Notes: a model not told the origin generated them from the letters alone. A stretch of 14,967 nt of DNA from Verrucomicrobia bacterium UBA6354 (GCA_002440145.1 DJRS01000035.1:1-14967), one strand, 5' to 3'; counted from the stretch's first letter, positions 1 through 8,303 are shown. Numbers and translations are program-made.

Positions 1-360
1 CCCGCCGGAAACAAAGTCCACGAACCCGATCCCAGCCTTTCTACTGCGATTTTTAGGTTTAAGACGGGGACGAAGAACGGGGGAGCTCGGAATCTTTCTG
101 GCAGGATCAACAGGATTTGGAAGGCTTGAAGCGTTAATGCCAACAATTCTGTGCCTTGTGCTCCATTCACACGGGAACAAGCCGTACGACCCCGCCATTC
201 GGGCCTCGCCAATGGTGTCCGGTGCCTTTTATTGGACGCGACCAGCTCTTTTCGTTCCTCAATATCCGCTTCGCCCTATCCAGAACCTTTGGGCAGACGG
301 GGTCCCTCGATTTTCCGAACGGAGGAAGCGCCCCTGCGACGCCGGAGCGAACGCCGCCGG
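1..360. other. Non-coding stretch downstream of the operon
   Basis: I see no convincing gene here. The open frames present (for example a 66-codon minus-strand frame at 167-367 and plus-strand frames starting at 137, 151 and 156) show no recognisable domain, no Shine-Dalgarno sequence that I could identify, and no signal peptide. The region lies beyond the operon terminator. Its first 130 or so bases are less GC-rich than the operon (for example TTTTTAGGTTTAAG near 51-64), as expected for intergenic DNA. The only structured element I can name is the short direct repeat at 102-118. A gene reading leftward off the window would have to start here, but stop codons close the minus-strand frames that I followed quickly. 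Confidence 0.6.
102..118. repeat. Short tandem motif CAGGAT-CAA-CAGGAT
   Basis: The plus strand reads CAGGATCAACAGGATTT, with two copies of CAGGAT spaced 9 bp apart (102-107 and 111-116). The complement contains ATCCTGTTGATCCTG. I recall closely similar ATCCTGTTAATCCTGTC strings recurring in intergenic DNA of several unrelated bacterial genomes, so this may be one copy of a dispersed small repeat. That link is from memory and not demonstrated here, since only one copy is seen in the window. Confidence 0.4.
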
Positions 361-433
361 AGAACAAGAGAAACGCCGCGTCACGGGGCGCGGCGCCAAG
401 GGGCGGGAGCCGTCATTCGGCCGCCCGCCCCTT
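361..433 (-). terminator. Tandem hairpins, probable operon terminator
   Basis: Two hairpins lie 21 nt past the stop codon of the last gene. The first met by RNA polymerase (398-433) has perfect 10-bp arms AAGGGGCGGG / CCCGCCCCTT enclosing a further GCCG / CGGC stem with an AATGA loop, but no T-tract follows it. The second (374-395) has perfect 7-bp arms CGCCGCG / CGCGGCG with an 8-nt loop, followed on the minus strand by TTTCTCTTGTTCT (373-361). GC-rich stem plus U-rich tail fits an intrinsic terminator for the leftward operon. The U-tract is interrupted by C and G, so efficiency may be moderate. The first hairpin may instead protect the 3' end of the mRNA. Confidence 0.75.
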
Positions 434-453
434 CTTCATGTGGACGATTTACG

Positions 454-2031
454 TCAGAACTCCCAGCCTGTGCGGATGTAGGGCTTGACGAGCGCGTTCG
501 CGGCGGCGTTGTCGAAGCGCTGCGTCGCCGAGTCCCAGGCGAGCCTGCCCGAAACCTGCTGCGCGATGCAGCCGACGAGAATGCCTTCCATCTGCGGAAT
601 GCAGTACTCGATGTCCGAGAAGCAGCGCGAGTGCGTCTGCCCGTACCACGGGCCTTCGCCGCGGATCGCGTTCACGAACTCGGCGTAGTGGCCCTCCGCG
701 AAGCCCTTCATCTCGACGGTCGACTTGCCGTCCGCCGCCGGCGCCGAGCCGGCGCAGAACGGAATCGTGCGCGCGACGAGCTTCGCCTTCTCGTGCGAGA
801 AGATGTCGACGAACGCCGGGTCGTCGTTCAGCGCGAGCGCGCACTTCGCGCCGTAGTCGTCCTGCATGAGCACCGCACCCTTCGATCCGACGATGTAGCA
901 GCCCGTGTTCGGCACCGCGCCGAAAGTCTTGATGACCTTCGGCATGATCTCGGCCGGAGGCTTCATCGCGCTCTTGCCCGGGTTGGCCTCGTCGTAGCCG
1001 TCGTACCAGAAGAGGGTGACCGCGGGCAGCTTGACGCCGGGGCGCACCTTCGATTCGCGCGCCTTGTAGACGAGCTTCACGATCGACTTCGACGGATAGG
1101 AGATGTCGTTCTTCTCCTCGATCTTCACGCACTCCGCGCCGGAGACGCCCCCGAGCTCGAGGCCGCGGAACGGCAGGTTCATCGTATGGCAGGCCATGTC
1201 GCCGAACGCGCCCGCGCCGAAGTCGTGGAAGCCGCGCCACGTGAACGAATGGTAGACGTTCGCGCCAAGCTTCCACGGATCGTAGATCTTCGCGCCGGCC
1301 GGATACCTGTCCAGGAACGGGCGCTTCTTCGCCGTCGCGAGCCAGGCGTCCCAGTTGAGGCCGTTGCGGACGGGATCGCCCTTCGCGCCGCGGCTCGTCA
1401 CGTAGTCCGCCACGCCCTTGCCCTGCGGCCACACGGCGCGGTTCGTCCACACGTGGACTTCCTTCACGTCGCCGAGGATGCCGCTCTGGATCACCTCCGT
1501 GCAGCGGCGCATCGAGTCGAGCGACGAGCCTTGGTTGCCCATCTGGACGATGACGCCGTTGTCCCTCGCCGTGCGGCCGAAATAGTCGAGCTCCCACAGC
1601 GTGCGCACGAGCGGCTTCTGGACGAAGACGTGAATGCCCTGCTTCATCGCGCCGATCGCGACGGGAGCGTGCACGTGGTCCGGCGTCGAGATCGTCATCG
1701 CCTCGATGCCGAGGACGCCCGCGTCGTCGAGGAGCTTGCGGTAGTCGGTGTAGAACGGCACCGAATACATGTCGAAGTCGATGCCGTCCTTCGCCAGCTT
1801 CTTCGCGGCCCATTCGCGCTGCGTATAATCGGCGTCGCAGAACGCGACGATTTCGACGAGCCCCGACTTCAGCATCGGCGTCCAGTCGCTGTAGCCCTTG
1901 CCCAGCACGCCGACGGCGGCGAGCTTGATTTTCTGGCGACCGAAGGGGCATTTGCAGCCGCCGATCGCGAACAGTCCGGCGCCGCCGAGGCCGCGCAGGA
2001 AGTTTCTTCTGGACGAGTTGATCTGGATCAT
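454..2031 (-). CDS. Tat-exported lipoprotein oxidoreductase, Gfo/Idh/MocA family
   Basis: A 525-residue NAD(P)-dependent sugar oxidoreductase family member. The N-terminus carries a twin-arginine motif SRRNFLRG (residues 7-14), a short hydrophobic stretch and a lipobox-like IGGC with Cys26, so export in folded form and membrane anchoring are inferred. A Rossmann segment follows (AAVGVLGKGYSDW, about 38-50), then STPDHVHAP (115-123) and VQKP (137-140), which replaces the usual EKP of the family. MGNQGS (164-169) and the VHVWTNRAVWPQG region are typical of the exported PVC/Bacteroidetes subgroup. AAGGAG lies 5 nt before the ATG. It is the last gene of the operon, 39 nt after the DUF1080 gene. 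Members of this pairing have been linked to oxidation of glycosides at C3; substrate and direction here are inferred. It ends in TGA. Confidence 0.9.
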   Translation of the reverse strand: MIQINSSRRNFLRGLGGAGLFAIGGCKCPFGRQKIKLAAVGVLGKGYSDWTPMLKSGLVEIVAFCDADYTQREWAAKKLAKDGIDFDMYSVPFYTDYRKLLDDAGVLGIEAMTISTPDHVHAPVAIGAMKQGIHVFVQKPLVRTLWELDYFGRTARDNGVIVQMGNQGSSLDSMRRCTEVIQSGILGDVKEVHVWTNRAVWPQGKGVADYVTSRGAKGDPVRNGLNWDAWLATAKKRPFLDRYPAGAKIYDPWKLGANVYHSFTWRGFHDFGAGAFGDMACHTMNLPFRGLELGGVSGAECVKIEEKNDISYPSKSIVKLVYKARESKVRPGVKLPAVTLFWYDGYDEANPGKSAMKPPAEIMPKVIKTFGAVPNTGCYIVGSKGAVLMQDDYGAKCALALNDDPAFVDIFSHEKAKLVARTIPFCAGSAPAADGKSTVEMKGFAEGHYAEFVNAIRGEGPWYGQTHSRCFSDIEYCIPQMEGILVGCIAQQVSGRLAWDSATQRFDNAAANALVKPYIRTGWEF

Positions 2032-2070
2032 GTTTTCTCCTTAGGTTTTGCGGCGGACCGTGCGGACCGT

Positions 2071-3210
2071 CTACTGTGAAATCTTCGCCTTTTCGTCGAT
2101 GACGCGGTTGCGGACGAGGACGTCGAGCGCCCCGTTCACGTCCGCGACCTCCTTCGCGTCGCCGGGCTTCGCCCGGTACGCCGCGAGCGCCGCGCCGAAA
2201 GCGGCCTTGTAGGGATTCTCGTTCGCGTAGGCGATCACTTCGGCCAGCGCCTTCACGGTCGCGGCCGTCGGCGCCTTCGGATCGGCGATCTTCGCGTAGA
2301 GCTTCGCGGCCGTCTCGCGGCGGAGCTTCATGACCTCGTTCTCGTCGGCGGACAGCACGCTGCACGTCTTGTTGTCCCAGCGCGAGGCGAGCGGACGGTA
2401 CCAGATGTTGCGGAACTGGACGACGCAGCCGTGATCCTGCAGCTGAAGCGGCCCGACCGTCCTGTGCGGCGCGAGCGGCCGGCGATGGCGGTGCGTCGTC
2501 AGGCCCTCCATCTCCCAGTGGTCCTGCACGAGGACGCCGTTGAAGAACACCGTCACGCTGCCGGGGTGGACGAGCCGGAGGCCGTCCCAGACCGGCTGGT
2601 GGAAGACGATGTCGTAGACCTGCCACTCGCCCGGCTTGCGCGCCGGGTTGACGAGCGGCGGGTTCTCGGCGTAGACGGCTCCGGCCTGCCCGTCGGCGCA
2701 GTTGTCGACGAAGCCGGGCTTTCCTTCCAACTCGCGCGACGTATAGTACGACTCCAAGACCTGGATCTCGTAGTTGTTCATCAGGAAGACGCCGGAGTTT
2801 CCGCGCATCTGCGGCCCCCTGTCCGTGAAGATCTGTCCGGGGTCGTGGCGGAACTCGATGTGGAGCTGGCAGTCGCCGAACTCCGCGCGCGAGAAGATCG
2901 AGCCGCCGTTCTTCCATTCCGGCACGGTGTAGAAGTAGCCGTCGTCCGAATAGGACCAGGCGGAAGGCCCGCCCTTACCGTCGCGCCAGTTCTTCTCGAA
3001 CGACGCCCGCGTGCCGTCGAAGAGGACGACCGCGTCGGACGGCGGCTGGCCGATCTCCTTGGCCGGTTCGACCTTCGACGGTTTCGGACGGTTCCCGTCG
3101 TGGACCGCCCAGGCGTGCTTCGCGTCCGGGGTGTCGCCGTAGAGTCCGGCGAACAGCGAGGCCGAGACGCCGGCGGCGGCGGCCGTGATGATCAGTTTCT
3201 TGCAGTGCAT
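2071..3210 (-). CDS. Secreted DUF1080 / 3-keto-disaccharide hydrolase family protein
   Basis: A 379-residue protein starting MHCKKLII, with a Sec signal peptide (residues 1 to about 21). The frame stays open 60 codons further upstream, but the ATG at 3210 has AAGGAAAG 8 nt before it, begins the signal peptide and follows the preceding stop by 16 nt. DUF1080 (PF06439) landmarks are clear: VVLFDGT (61-67), GNSGVF (137-142), YEIQVLE (147-153), GPLQLQDHG (253-261) and QFRNIW (265-270). The fold is a concanavalin-like beta-sandwich, and characterised members cleave 3-keto-glycosides made by Gfo/Idh/MocA oxidases, which fits the next gene. Residues 275-379 form a helical, Ala/Lys-rich extension that I cannot assign. 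It ends in TAG at 2071-2073, showing that TAG is used as a real stop in this operon. Confidence 0.9.
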   Translation of the reverse strand: MHCKKLIITAAAAGVSASLFAGLYGDTPDAKHAWAVHDGNRPKPSKVEPAKEIGQPPSDAVVLFDGTRASFEKNWRDGKGGPSAWSYSDDGYFYTVPEWKNGGSIFSRAEFGDCQLHIEFRHDPGQIFTDRGPQMRGNSGVFLMNNYEIQVLESYYTSRELEGKPGFVDNCADGQAGAVYAENPPLVNPARKPGEWQVYDIVFHQPVWDGLRLVHPGSVTVFFNGVLVQDHWEMEGLTTHRHRRPLAPHRTVGPLQLQDHGCVVQFRNIWYRPLASRWDNKTCSVLSADENEVMKLRRETAAKLYAKIADPKAPTAATVKALAEVIAYANENPYKAAFGAALAAYRAKPGDAKEVADVNGALDVLVRNRVIDEKAKISQ

Positions 3211-3226
3211 GGATTCTTTCCTTTCT

Positions 3227-3883
3227 TCAATGTGCCGACGAAACAGGGGTCGCGCGCACGACTTCGTACGCGCAGGTCGCGGACTTCGGGTCGGTTGCGA
3301 CATCCGCCGTGAACACGAGCTTCCCGTCCGCGGCGCGCGCCGGCACCTTCGCGCGGCGTGCGCCGTCCATGGCGAGCGCCCATACGTCATACGCTTCGGG
3401 CTTATCCAGCGCGAGCCCGATCTCGGCCCGGCCCGGACGCATCAGCATCGGGAGGCGCGGTCCCCAGTCGAGCAGGATCTTCATCGCCGCGTCGGCGAAC
3501 TTCGTCCGGGCGCGCTGGACGTCCGTCAGGTGCGCGATGAGGATGCGCGGCGCCGTCTTGAGCGGCGTGTCGTCCAGCGAGATCGCGAACACCGTCGCGG
3601 GCGAGCCGGAGACTGTCGCGCGGAGCGAACCCGCCGCGAACGTCCCCTCTTCGCTGTAGCCGCCCGCCGTGCGGCCGGTCGCGACGCGGAAGAGTCCCTT
3701 CGCCGTGTCGATGTTCACCTCGCGCCCCGTCTCCGGCTCCGGCGGCGGTTCGGACGGCGTCACGCCGTCCAGGTCCATGCCGTACTTCGCCGTCCAGACG
3801 GTGCGCGCGGGCGTCTTGGCGCCGACGAGATCGGCCAGCCGCGGATCCAGCGTCTTGAACCAGTTCCGGTCGTAGCCGACGCG
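3227..3883 (-). pseudogene. C-terminal 218 codons of the GH78/GH-A fusion, beyond the amber codon
   Basis: Directly after the TAG at 3884-3886 the same frame stays open for 218 codons to a TGA at 3227-3229. The segment begins RVGYDRNWFKTLDPRLADL and contains GLFRVATGRTAGGY, ISLDDTPL and ILIAHLTDVQRARTKFADAA. These resemble the beta-sandwich domain that ends large secreted GH-A enzymes, so this is the missing end of the upstream protein and not a separate gene. The TGA sits 16 nt before the DUF1080 start and is followed at once by that gene's ribosome binding site, the spacing expected of an intact operon. An internal ATG exists at 3778, but I saw no Shine-Dalgarno sequence or signal peptide to support independent translation. 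It may be untranslated, or reached by amber readthrough. Confidence 0.8.
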
Positions 3884-6800
3884 CTAGGCGTTCGCCAGGG
3901 GCGCCACGTCGCCGCGCAGGAAGAGCGCGATGCCCGCGCGTTCGCCGATGCGCTGGATCGGGTCGTTGACGATGTCGAAGGACCCGACGCTCTCCAGCTC
4001 GGGATGGACGATGCCGAAATAGTCGCTGTGCGTCCAGGCGAAACGCCAGAGCCCGCTCCAGTCCTGCAGCGACGCGGCGGCGCCCGTCGCGATCCCGCCG
4101 CAGCTGCGGACTGGCGACGGCCCGCAGAAGTTGAACTCGGTGATCGTGAACGGGCGGTCGAAGAAGCGGAGCCCCGCGCCGCGCGCCACGCCGGCGTAGG
4201 GCGTCGTGAACGGGTTGACGCCGTCGCTGACGACGGGCGGCGACCAGGCCGGCCCGAGGAAGCGCGGATGATCCACGTAGAAATGCGTGTCGGTGTAGTC
4301 GTAGGCGTCGTGCCGCACGACCTGGCTCGAGAACGTCCCGTAGCAGTTCATGTTCGTCAACGGTGCGCGGCAGCCCAGCTCGTCGCGCAGGAACGCGCGG
4401 ACGGACTTGGCGAAGTGGCGCTCGACCGCCTGCAGGAAGACGAGGAAGGCCGAACCGTGGCGATTGCCGAAGCAGGTCGACGGAAACTTGGCCGGAATGT
4501 CGCCGTAGATCTCCGGCTTCGCCTTTTTCTGCGCGGCCAGCCACTTCTCCCACGCCGTCTTCCAGCCCGGCAGCTGCGCGTAAGTCTGCGGCGTGACGCC
4601 GTCGAGCGGATTCTCGTTCACGAGCGACAGGCCGATCAAGGCCGGCTCCTCGGCGAGCGTCCGGCCCGTGAACGGGTTCACGTGCCCCAGGAAGAGGCGG
4701 GCAAACGCCTTGTAGTTCTCCCACGTCCCCTTGTGGACAGGCACGAGGCTCTTGAAGTCCGGCATGGACATCTTGCCGTCGCGGTCGATGCCGACGCTCC
4801 GCCAGGTCGGCGTGCGCGAGACGTAGACGTCCGTCGTGATGTAGAGGCCGTGCTTCACGCACGCCGCGGCGAGCGCGTCGAACCGCCGAAGCGCCTTTTC
4901 GTCCGGCTTGAGCGCGGCCGGGTCGCTCTTGTCGACGAGATGCCCGTCATGATGGTGGAAGCGGATCGCGTTGTAGCCGGAGCGGACGAGCGTCCGGACA
5001 AACCGGTCGGCCGAATCTTCCGGCGGCACGTTCGCCGAGCCGCAGACGTTGACGCCGTAGAACCGCTGCGGCACGCCCGGCAGGTTCTCGAACTCGAAGT
5101 GTCCGCCCTTCGCGACGACGCGCCCGTATTTGCCGGCGGGCGCGTCGGTCTTGCGCACCGCCGAGAAGTCGAGCGCCGAGCCCTCCTTCACCCACGGCGA
5201 CGCCGCGACCGGCACCCAGCCGGGCAGGTCGGCGACGACGACCGGACGGCCCGTCTGCGGGTCGAAACGCCCCGCCCCGGCGAGGTCGAACGCGATGCGC
5301 TGCGTCACGCCGCCCTTGTGGGGATGTCCCGGCACGGGAATCGAGACCGTGAAGTTCTCATGACCCCAGGGCCGGTTGCTCTGCACCGCAATGCGCTGCG
5401 GCGCGGCGAAGCGGACGGCCAGCGACTTGCCGTCCTTCGCCGTCAGCCTGACTTCGCGCACGTCGCCCCGGAAAAACCCGCCCGTCTTGCGGTCGGTCGG
5501 GAACGCGACCGCTTGGCCGTCCACGGTTAGCGCGGCCCAGTCCGCGTAGGGCAGGTCGACGGACACCGCAAACGCGTTCAGCTTCGCGTCCGCCGCCGGC
5601 GTGAACGCATAGTCCGCGTGCACGCCCCCGTCGATCGCCCGCAGCTTCAGCGCCGCGTCGATGCGCGGCTGGCCGTCGTCCGCCTGGAGCTTGAACCGGT
5701 AGACGCCGTCCGCATCCGGCGCCTCGCCCTCGTAGCCGCCGCGAAAGCACCAGTTGGCGGACGCGACGCGCGGCTCGAACGTCGCCTTCCCGCTCAGGGC
5801 CACGAGCCGTCCGCCGAACATCGGCACGACCGTGTCCGCCGCCGCGCCCGCAGCCGGCGCCGGCTTCGCGGAGCCGATCCGGTTGACGCCCGGAACGAGA
5901 TCGACCGTCTCGCCGCCGAATGCGAACGTTCCCGCGACGGGCGTCGTCACCGTGCCGCGCGCACGGCCGTCCGCAAATGAGAGATCGACCGCGATCGGCT
6001 TCCCCGACGGGTGCGGATAGGAGGCGCGCAGAGACGAGAGCGGGCCCGGCTGCGGCGCCACCTTCACGCGCGCGAAGAACGGCGCGTCGCTGCGGATGCC
6101 CGCCACGCCCGTGCGGAGGAACCAGAGCGGATGCGCGCCCCAGGCGTGGCAGTCGCTGCGGGAGTCGTGGCCGGGGTACTCGGGTTCCTCCAGACACGTC
6201 GTCGCGCCAAGTTTCACGTAACCCTTCCAGAGGTCGAGCCGCTTGAGGAAGAGGTCCGGGCGGCGGAACTTGAAATACGTCTCGAAGAGATAGTAGGAGA
6301 AATAGACGCTCGTCGGGCAGAGGTCGGGCGTCGAGACGAGCCGGTCGAAGAGCGCCTGCGCGCGTTCGCCCTCGAAGACGTCCGTGAGGAGCGCCAGGCA
6401 CTGCGCGTGCTCGGAGAAGACGGTGTGCGCCGCGTCCGAAGCGAAGAGTCCGCGCTTCGCGTCGAAAAACGCCGCCGCGATCGCAGGCTTCAGCCGCGCG
6501 GCCTTCGCGCGCCAGTGTGCGGCGAGGTGCGGATTCCCCATCGCGTCCTCCACCTGCGCCGCGCCCTGCAGGGCGGCGAGGTAGAAGAGGTTCAGCTCCG
6601 CGTTCGCGCCGCCGTCGCGCGAGCCGGGCGCCCAGCCGCCCTCCCAGCCGGGACGCGGCACCCAGTCCAGGAACGACCAGCCGGGCAGGTTCGCGAGAAG
6701 GCCGTCCGCGCGTTCGTGGAGCTCGAAGCCGCTGAGCGTGTCGCGCATCCCCGGCAGGCGCGCACGCAGCCAGTCGCGGTCCGTGTGGTTCATCACGTAG

Positions 6801-8296
6801 TCGGGGTACATGCCGAGGTAGCAGAGCGTGTAGGACGCCCCCTCCTGCACCTTGCGCGAAGGATAGTTGAAGGGCACGCTGCCGTCGTCATGGCGCGCGA
6901 GGTCGAAGATCTCGATCGCGCGGCGGATGAGCGCGTCGTCGGACGTCATCGACGAGAGGACGTTCAGCTGCACGCGCGTGTCGCCGGGATACATCAGCTG
7001 CTCGTAGAAGGGACAGTCGAAAAGCATCTCGTGGCTGCACATCTGCATCGTCCGCACGGCGATGCGCTGCACGTCGGCGAGCGCGGGGTCGTCGGGGCTC
7101 TCGAACGCCGTCTCGCAGGCGAGCGGATAGCGGCTCTCGACGAGCGACAGGTCCTCGACGACGACGGGCTCGTCGCCCGCCTCGATGACAAGCTCGCACC
7201 ACCGTCCGCAACGGAACCACGGCGGCTGGAAGACCGCGCGGGCGCGTCCATCGAAGACGAAGGTGTCGCCGAATCCCCAGAAGCCCTTGCCCTTCCATTC
7301 GCTCCGGTTGCCCTTGTACGACTTCTTGTCGCGCGGATCCTTCGAGGGCGAACGCAGCGACTCGGCCCAGCACCAGGACATCCTGCCACCCTTGCCGCCC
7401 GACACGACGGCTTCCGGGTAGGCGCAGATGTAGCGGTCGAGGTCCCAGCGGATGCGACGCTTCTCGCCCGCCGGCACCGTGAAGGGGAACTTCATCTCGC
7501 CGCCCGTCACGAAGCGTCCCGGGCGCACCCGGTCTTCGGTCTGGTCCGGCAGCTGCGAGGGATAGAGCATCCAGCCCGGCCGGCGGTCGCCGTAGTAATT
7601 TCCCTTGAGGTGCGCGGCGCGCACGACGGCGGGGGCCGTCCACTTCGCAGGCTGCGCGTCGAGGAGCCCCGTCCCCGTCAGCTCGAAGGTGTCGCCCGTC
7701 GCGAACCAGCCGTCCGCCGCGCCCTTGCCGCGCGGCCGCACCACGCCCTCCAGCGCACCGCACGTCCACGCGCCGCGTCCCGTCGTGAGCGCGGCGTCGT
7801 AGGCGCCCTCGGCCTTGAGGCAGAAGCCGAAACGGTGGGAGAGCTGCGCGAATGGCGCGGCCTTGCCGGTCTTCCAGACGACGGCCTCCATCACGTGCGG
7901 CCCCGCCGCGAGCGGCACGCGGTAGCTCTGGTACATCCAGTTGTCCACCGACCCGCGATGCGGCCCGCGCGCGACGAACCGCCCGTCCAGCGTGAGATAG
8001 AAGCGCTCGTCCGCCGACACGTCGAAGACGAGCGGCGAGCCGTCGGACGTGAAGGCGCAGCGGAAGCGCGCAACGCGCGGCGCGGCGACGTCCGCTCCCT
8101 CCTGCACGAAGTCGGGATGCGCGAGCCACGCCGCCGCGTCGATTGGCTGCACGGGGAAGATGTTCGTGTTCCCCCGCGTCACGCGCGGCGCGCGGAAGAT
8201 CCGCTCCGCATTCGCCGCCACGCCGTCGGCCGCCACGCACGCGAGTGCGCAGAGGCAGACGGCGGACAGCAACCCTCGTTTGTTGATCAATGTCAC
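3884..8296 (-). CDS. GH78 alpha-L-rhamnosidase fused to a clan GH-A glycosidase, cut by an in-frame amber codon
   Basis: A 1470-residue product, or 1689 if the TAG at codon 1471 were read as an amino acid. I chose the GTG at 8296 because AAGGA lies upstream (AGGA ends 7 nt before it), a Sec signal peptide starts there (INKRGLLSAVCLCALACVAA) and the preceding stop is 17 nt away. Residues 30 to about 800 form a GH78 module: beta-sandwiches, then an (alpha/alpha)6 barrel with DCPFYEQLMYPGDTR giving D427, E432 and D439, and TTCLEEP giving E703. The 5- and 12-residue spacings match, as I recall, the catalytic Asp567/Glu572/Asp579 set of Bacillus GL1 RhaB, with E703 as Glu841. After an Ala/Pro linker (about 810) come a beta-sandwich and a TIM barrel (about 1020-1450) with acid/base E1228 (LVNENPL) and nucleophile E1387 (ITEFNF). 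Its exact GH-A family is unclear. Confidence 0.85.
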   Translation of the reverse strand: MTLINKRGLLSAVCLCALACVAADGVAANAERIFRAPRVTRGNTNIFPVQPIDAAAWLAHPDFVQEGADVAAPRVARFRCAFTSDGSPLVFDVSADERFYLTLDGRFVARGPHRGSVDNWMYQSYRVPLAAGPHVMEAVVWKTGKAAPFAQLSHRFGFCLKAEGAYDAALTTGRGAWTCGALEGVVRPRGKGAADGWFATGDTFELTGTGLLDAQPAKWTAPAVVRAAHLKGNYYGDRRPGWMLYPSQLPDQTEDRVRPGRFVTGGEMKFPFTVPAGEKRRIRWDLDRYICAYPEAVVSGGKGGRMSWCWAESLRSPSKDPRDKKSYKGNRSEWKGKGFWGFGDTFVFDGRARAVFQPPWFRCGRWCELVIEAGDEPVVVEDLSLVESRYPLACETAFESPDDPALADVQRIAVRTMQMCSHEMLFDCPFYEQLMYPGDTRVQLNVLSSMTSDDALIRRAIEIFDLARHDDGSVPFNYPSRKVQEGASYTLCYLGMYPDYVMNHTDRDWLRARLPGMRDTLSGFELHERADGLLANLPGWSFLDWVPRPGWEGGWAPGSRDGGANAELNLFYLAALQGAAQVEDAMGNPHLAAHWRAKAARLKPAIAAAFFDAKRGLFASDAAHTVFSEHAQCLALLTDVFEGERAQALFDRLVSTPDLCPTSVYFSYYLFETYFKFRRPDLFLKRLDLWKGYVKLGATTCLEEPEYPGHDSRSDCHAWGAHPLWFLRTGVAGIRSDAPFFARVKVAPQPGPLSSLRASYPHPSGKPIAVDLSFADGRARGTVTTPVAGTFAFGGETVDLVPGVNRIGSAKPAPAAGAAADTVVPMFGGRLVALSGKATFEPRVASANWCFRGGYEGEAPDADGVYRFKLQADDGQPRIDAALKLRAIDGGVHADYAFTPAADAKLNAFAVSVDLPYADWAALTVDGQAVAFPTDRKTGGFFRGDVREVRLTAKDGKSLAVRFAAPQRIAVQSNRPWGHENFTVSIPVPGHPHKGGVTQRIAFDLAGAGRFDPQTGRPVVVADLPGWVPVAASPWVKEGSALDFSAVRKTDAPAGKYGRVVAKGGHFEFENLPGVPQRFYGVNVCGSANVPPEDSADRFVRTLVRSGYNAIRFHHHDGHLVDKSDPAALKPDEKALRRFDALAAACVKHGLYITTDVYVSRTPTWRSVGIDRDGKMSMPDFKSLVPVHKGTWENYKAFARLFLGHVNPFTGRTLAEEPALIGLSLVNENPLDGVTPQTYAQLPGWKTAWEKWLAAQKKAKPEIYGDIPAKFPSTCFGNRHGSAFLVFLQAVERHFAKSVRAFLRDELGCRAPLTNMNCYGTFSSQVVRHDAYDYTDTHFYVDHPRFLGPAWSPPVVSDGVNPFTTPYAGVARGAGLRFFDRPFTITEFNFCGPSPVRSCGGIATGAAASLQDWSGLWRFAWTHSDYFGIVHPELESVGSFDIVNDPIQRIGERAGIALFLRGDVAPLANA

Positions 8297-8303
8297 GTAT
8301 TCG

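Noticed and set aside
167..367. 66-codon minus-strand open frame in the left intergenic region
   Set aside because: No domain or other gene-like feature, and it starts close to the terminator tail of the operon.
151..2079. Very long plus-strand open frame opposite the oxidoreductase
   Set aside because: It is an Arg/Ala/Val-rich shadow of the minus-strand gene caused by high GC at third positions; it has no domain, and the minus-strand frame has clear family motifs.
449..2917. 822-codon minus-strand frame overlapping two genes
   Set aside because: It is out of frame with both the oxidoreductase and DUF1080 genes, Arg-rich, and lacks any family signature.
3227..3778. Independent small gene starting at the ATG at 3778
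   Set aside because: It is in the same frame as the large gene, the frame is open back to the TAG, and I saw no Shine-Dalgarno sequence or signal peptide; it is better read as the tail of that gene.
3884..3886. Genetic-code change with TAG as a sense codon
   Set aside because: Genes at 12720 and 2071 end in TAG at positions that match operon spacing and ribosome binding sites, so TAG acts as a stop here. Local readthrough remains possible.
3185..5530. 781-codon plus-strand open frame
   Set aside because: Antisense shadow of the GH78/GH-A gene, Arg-rich with no recognisable motif.
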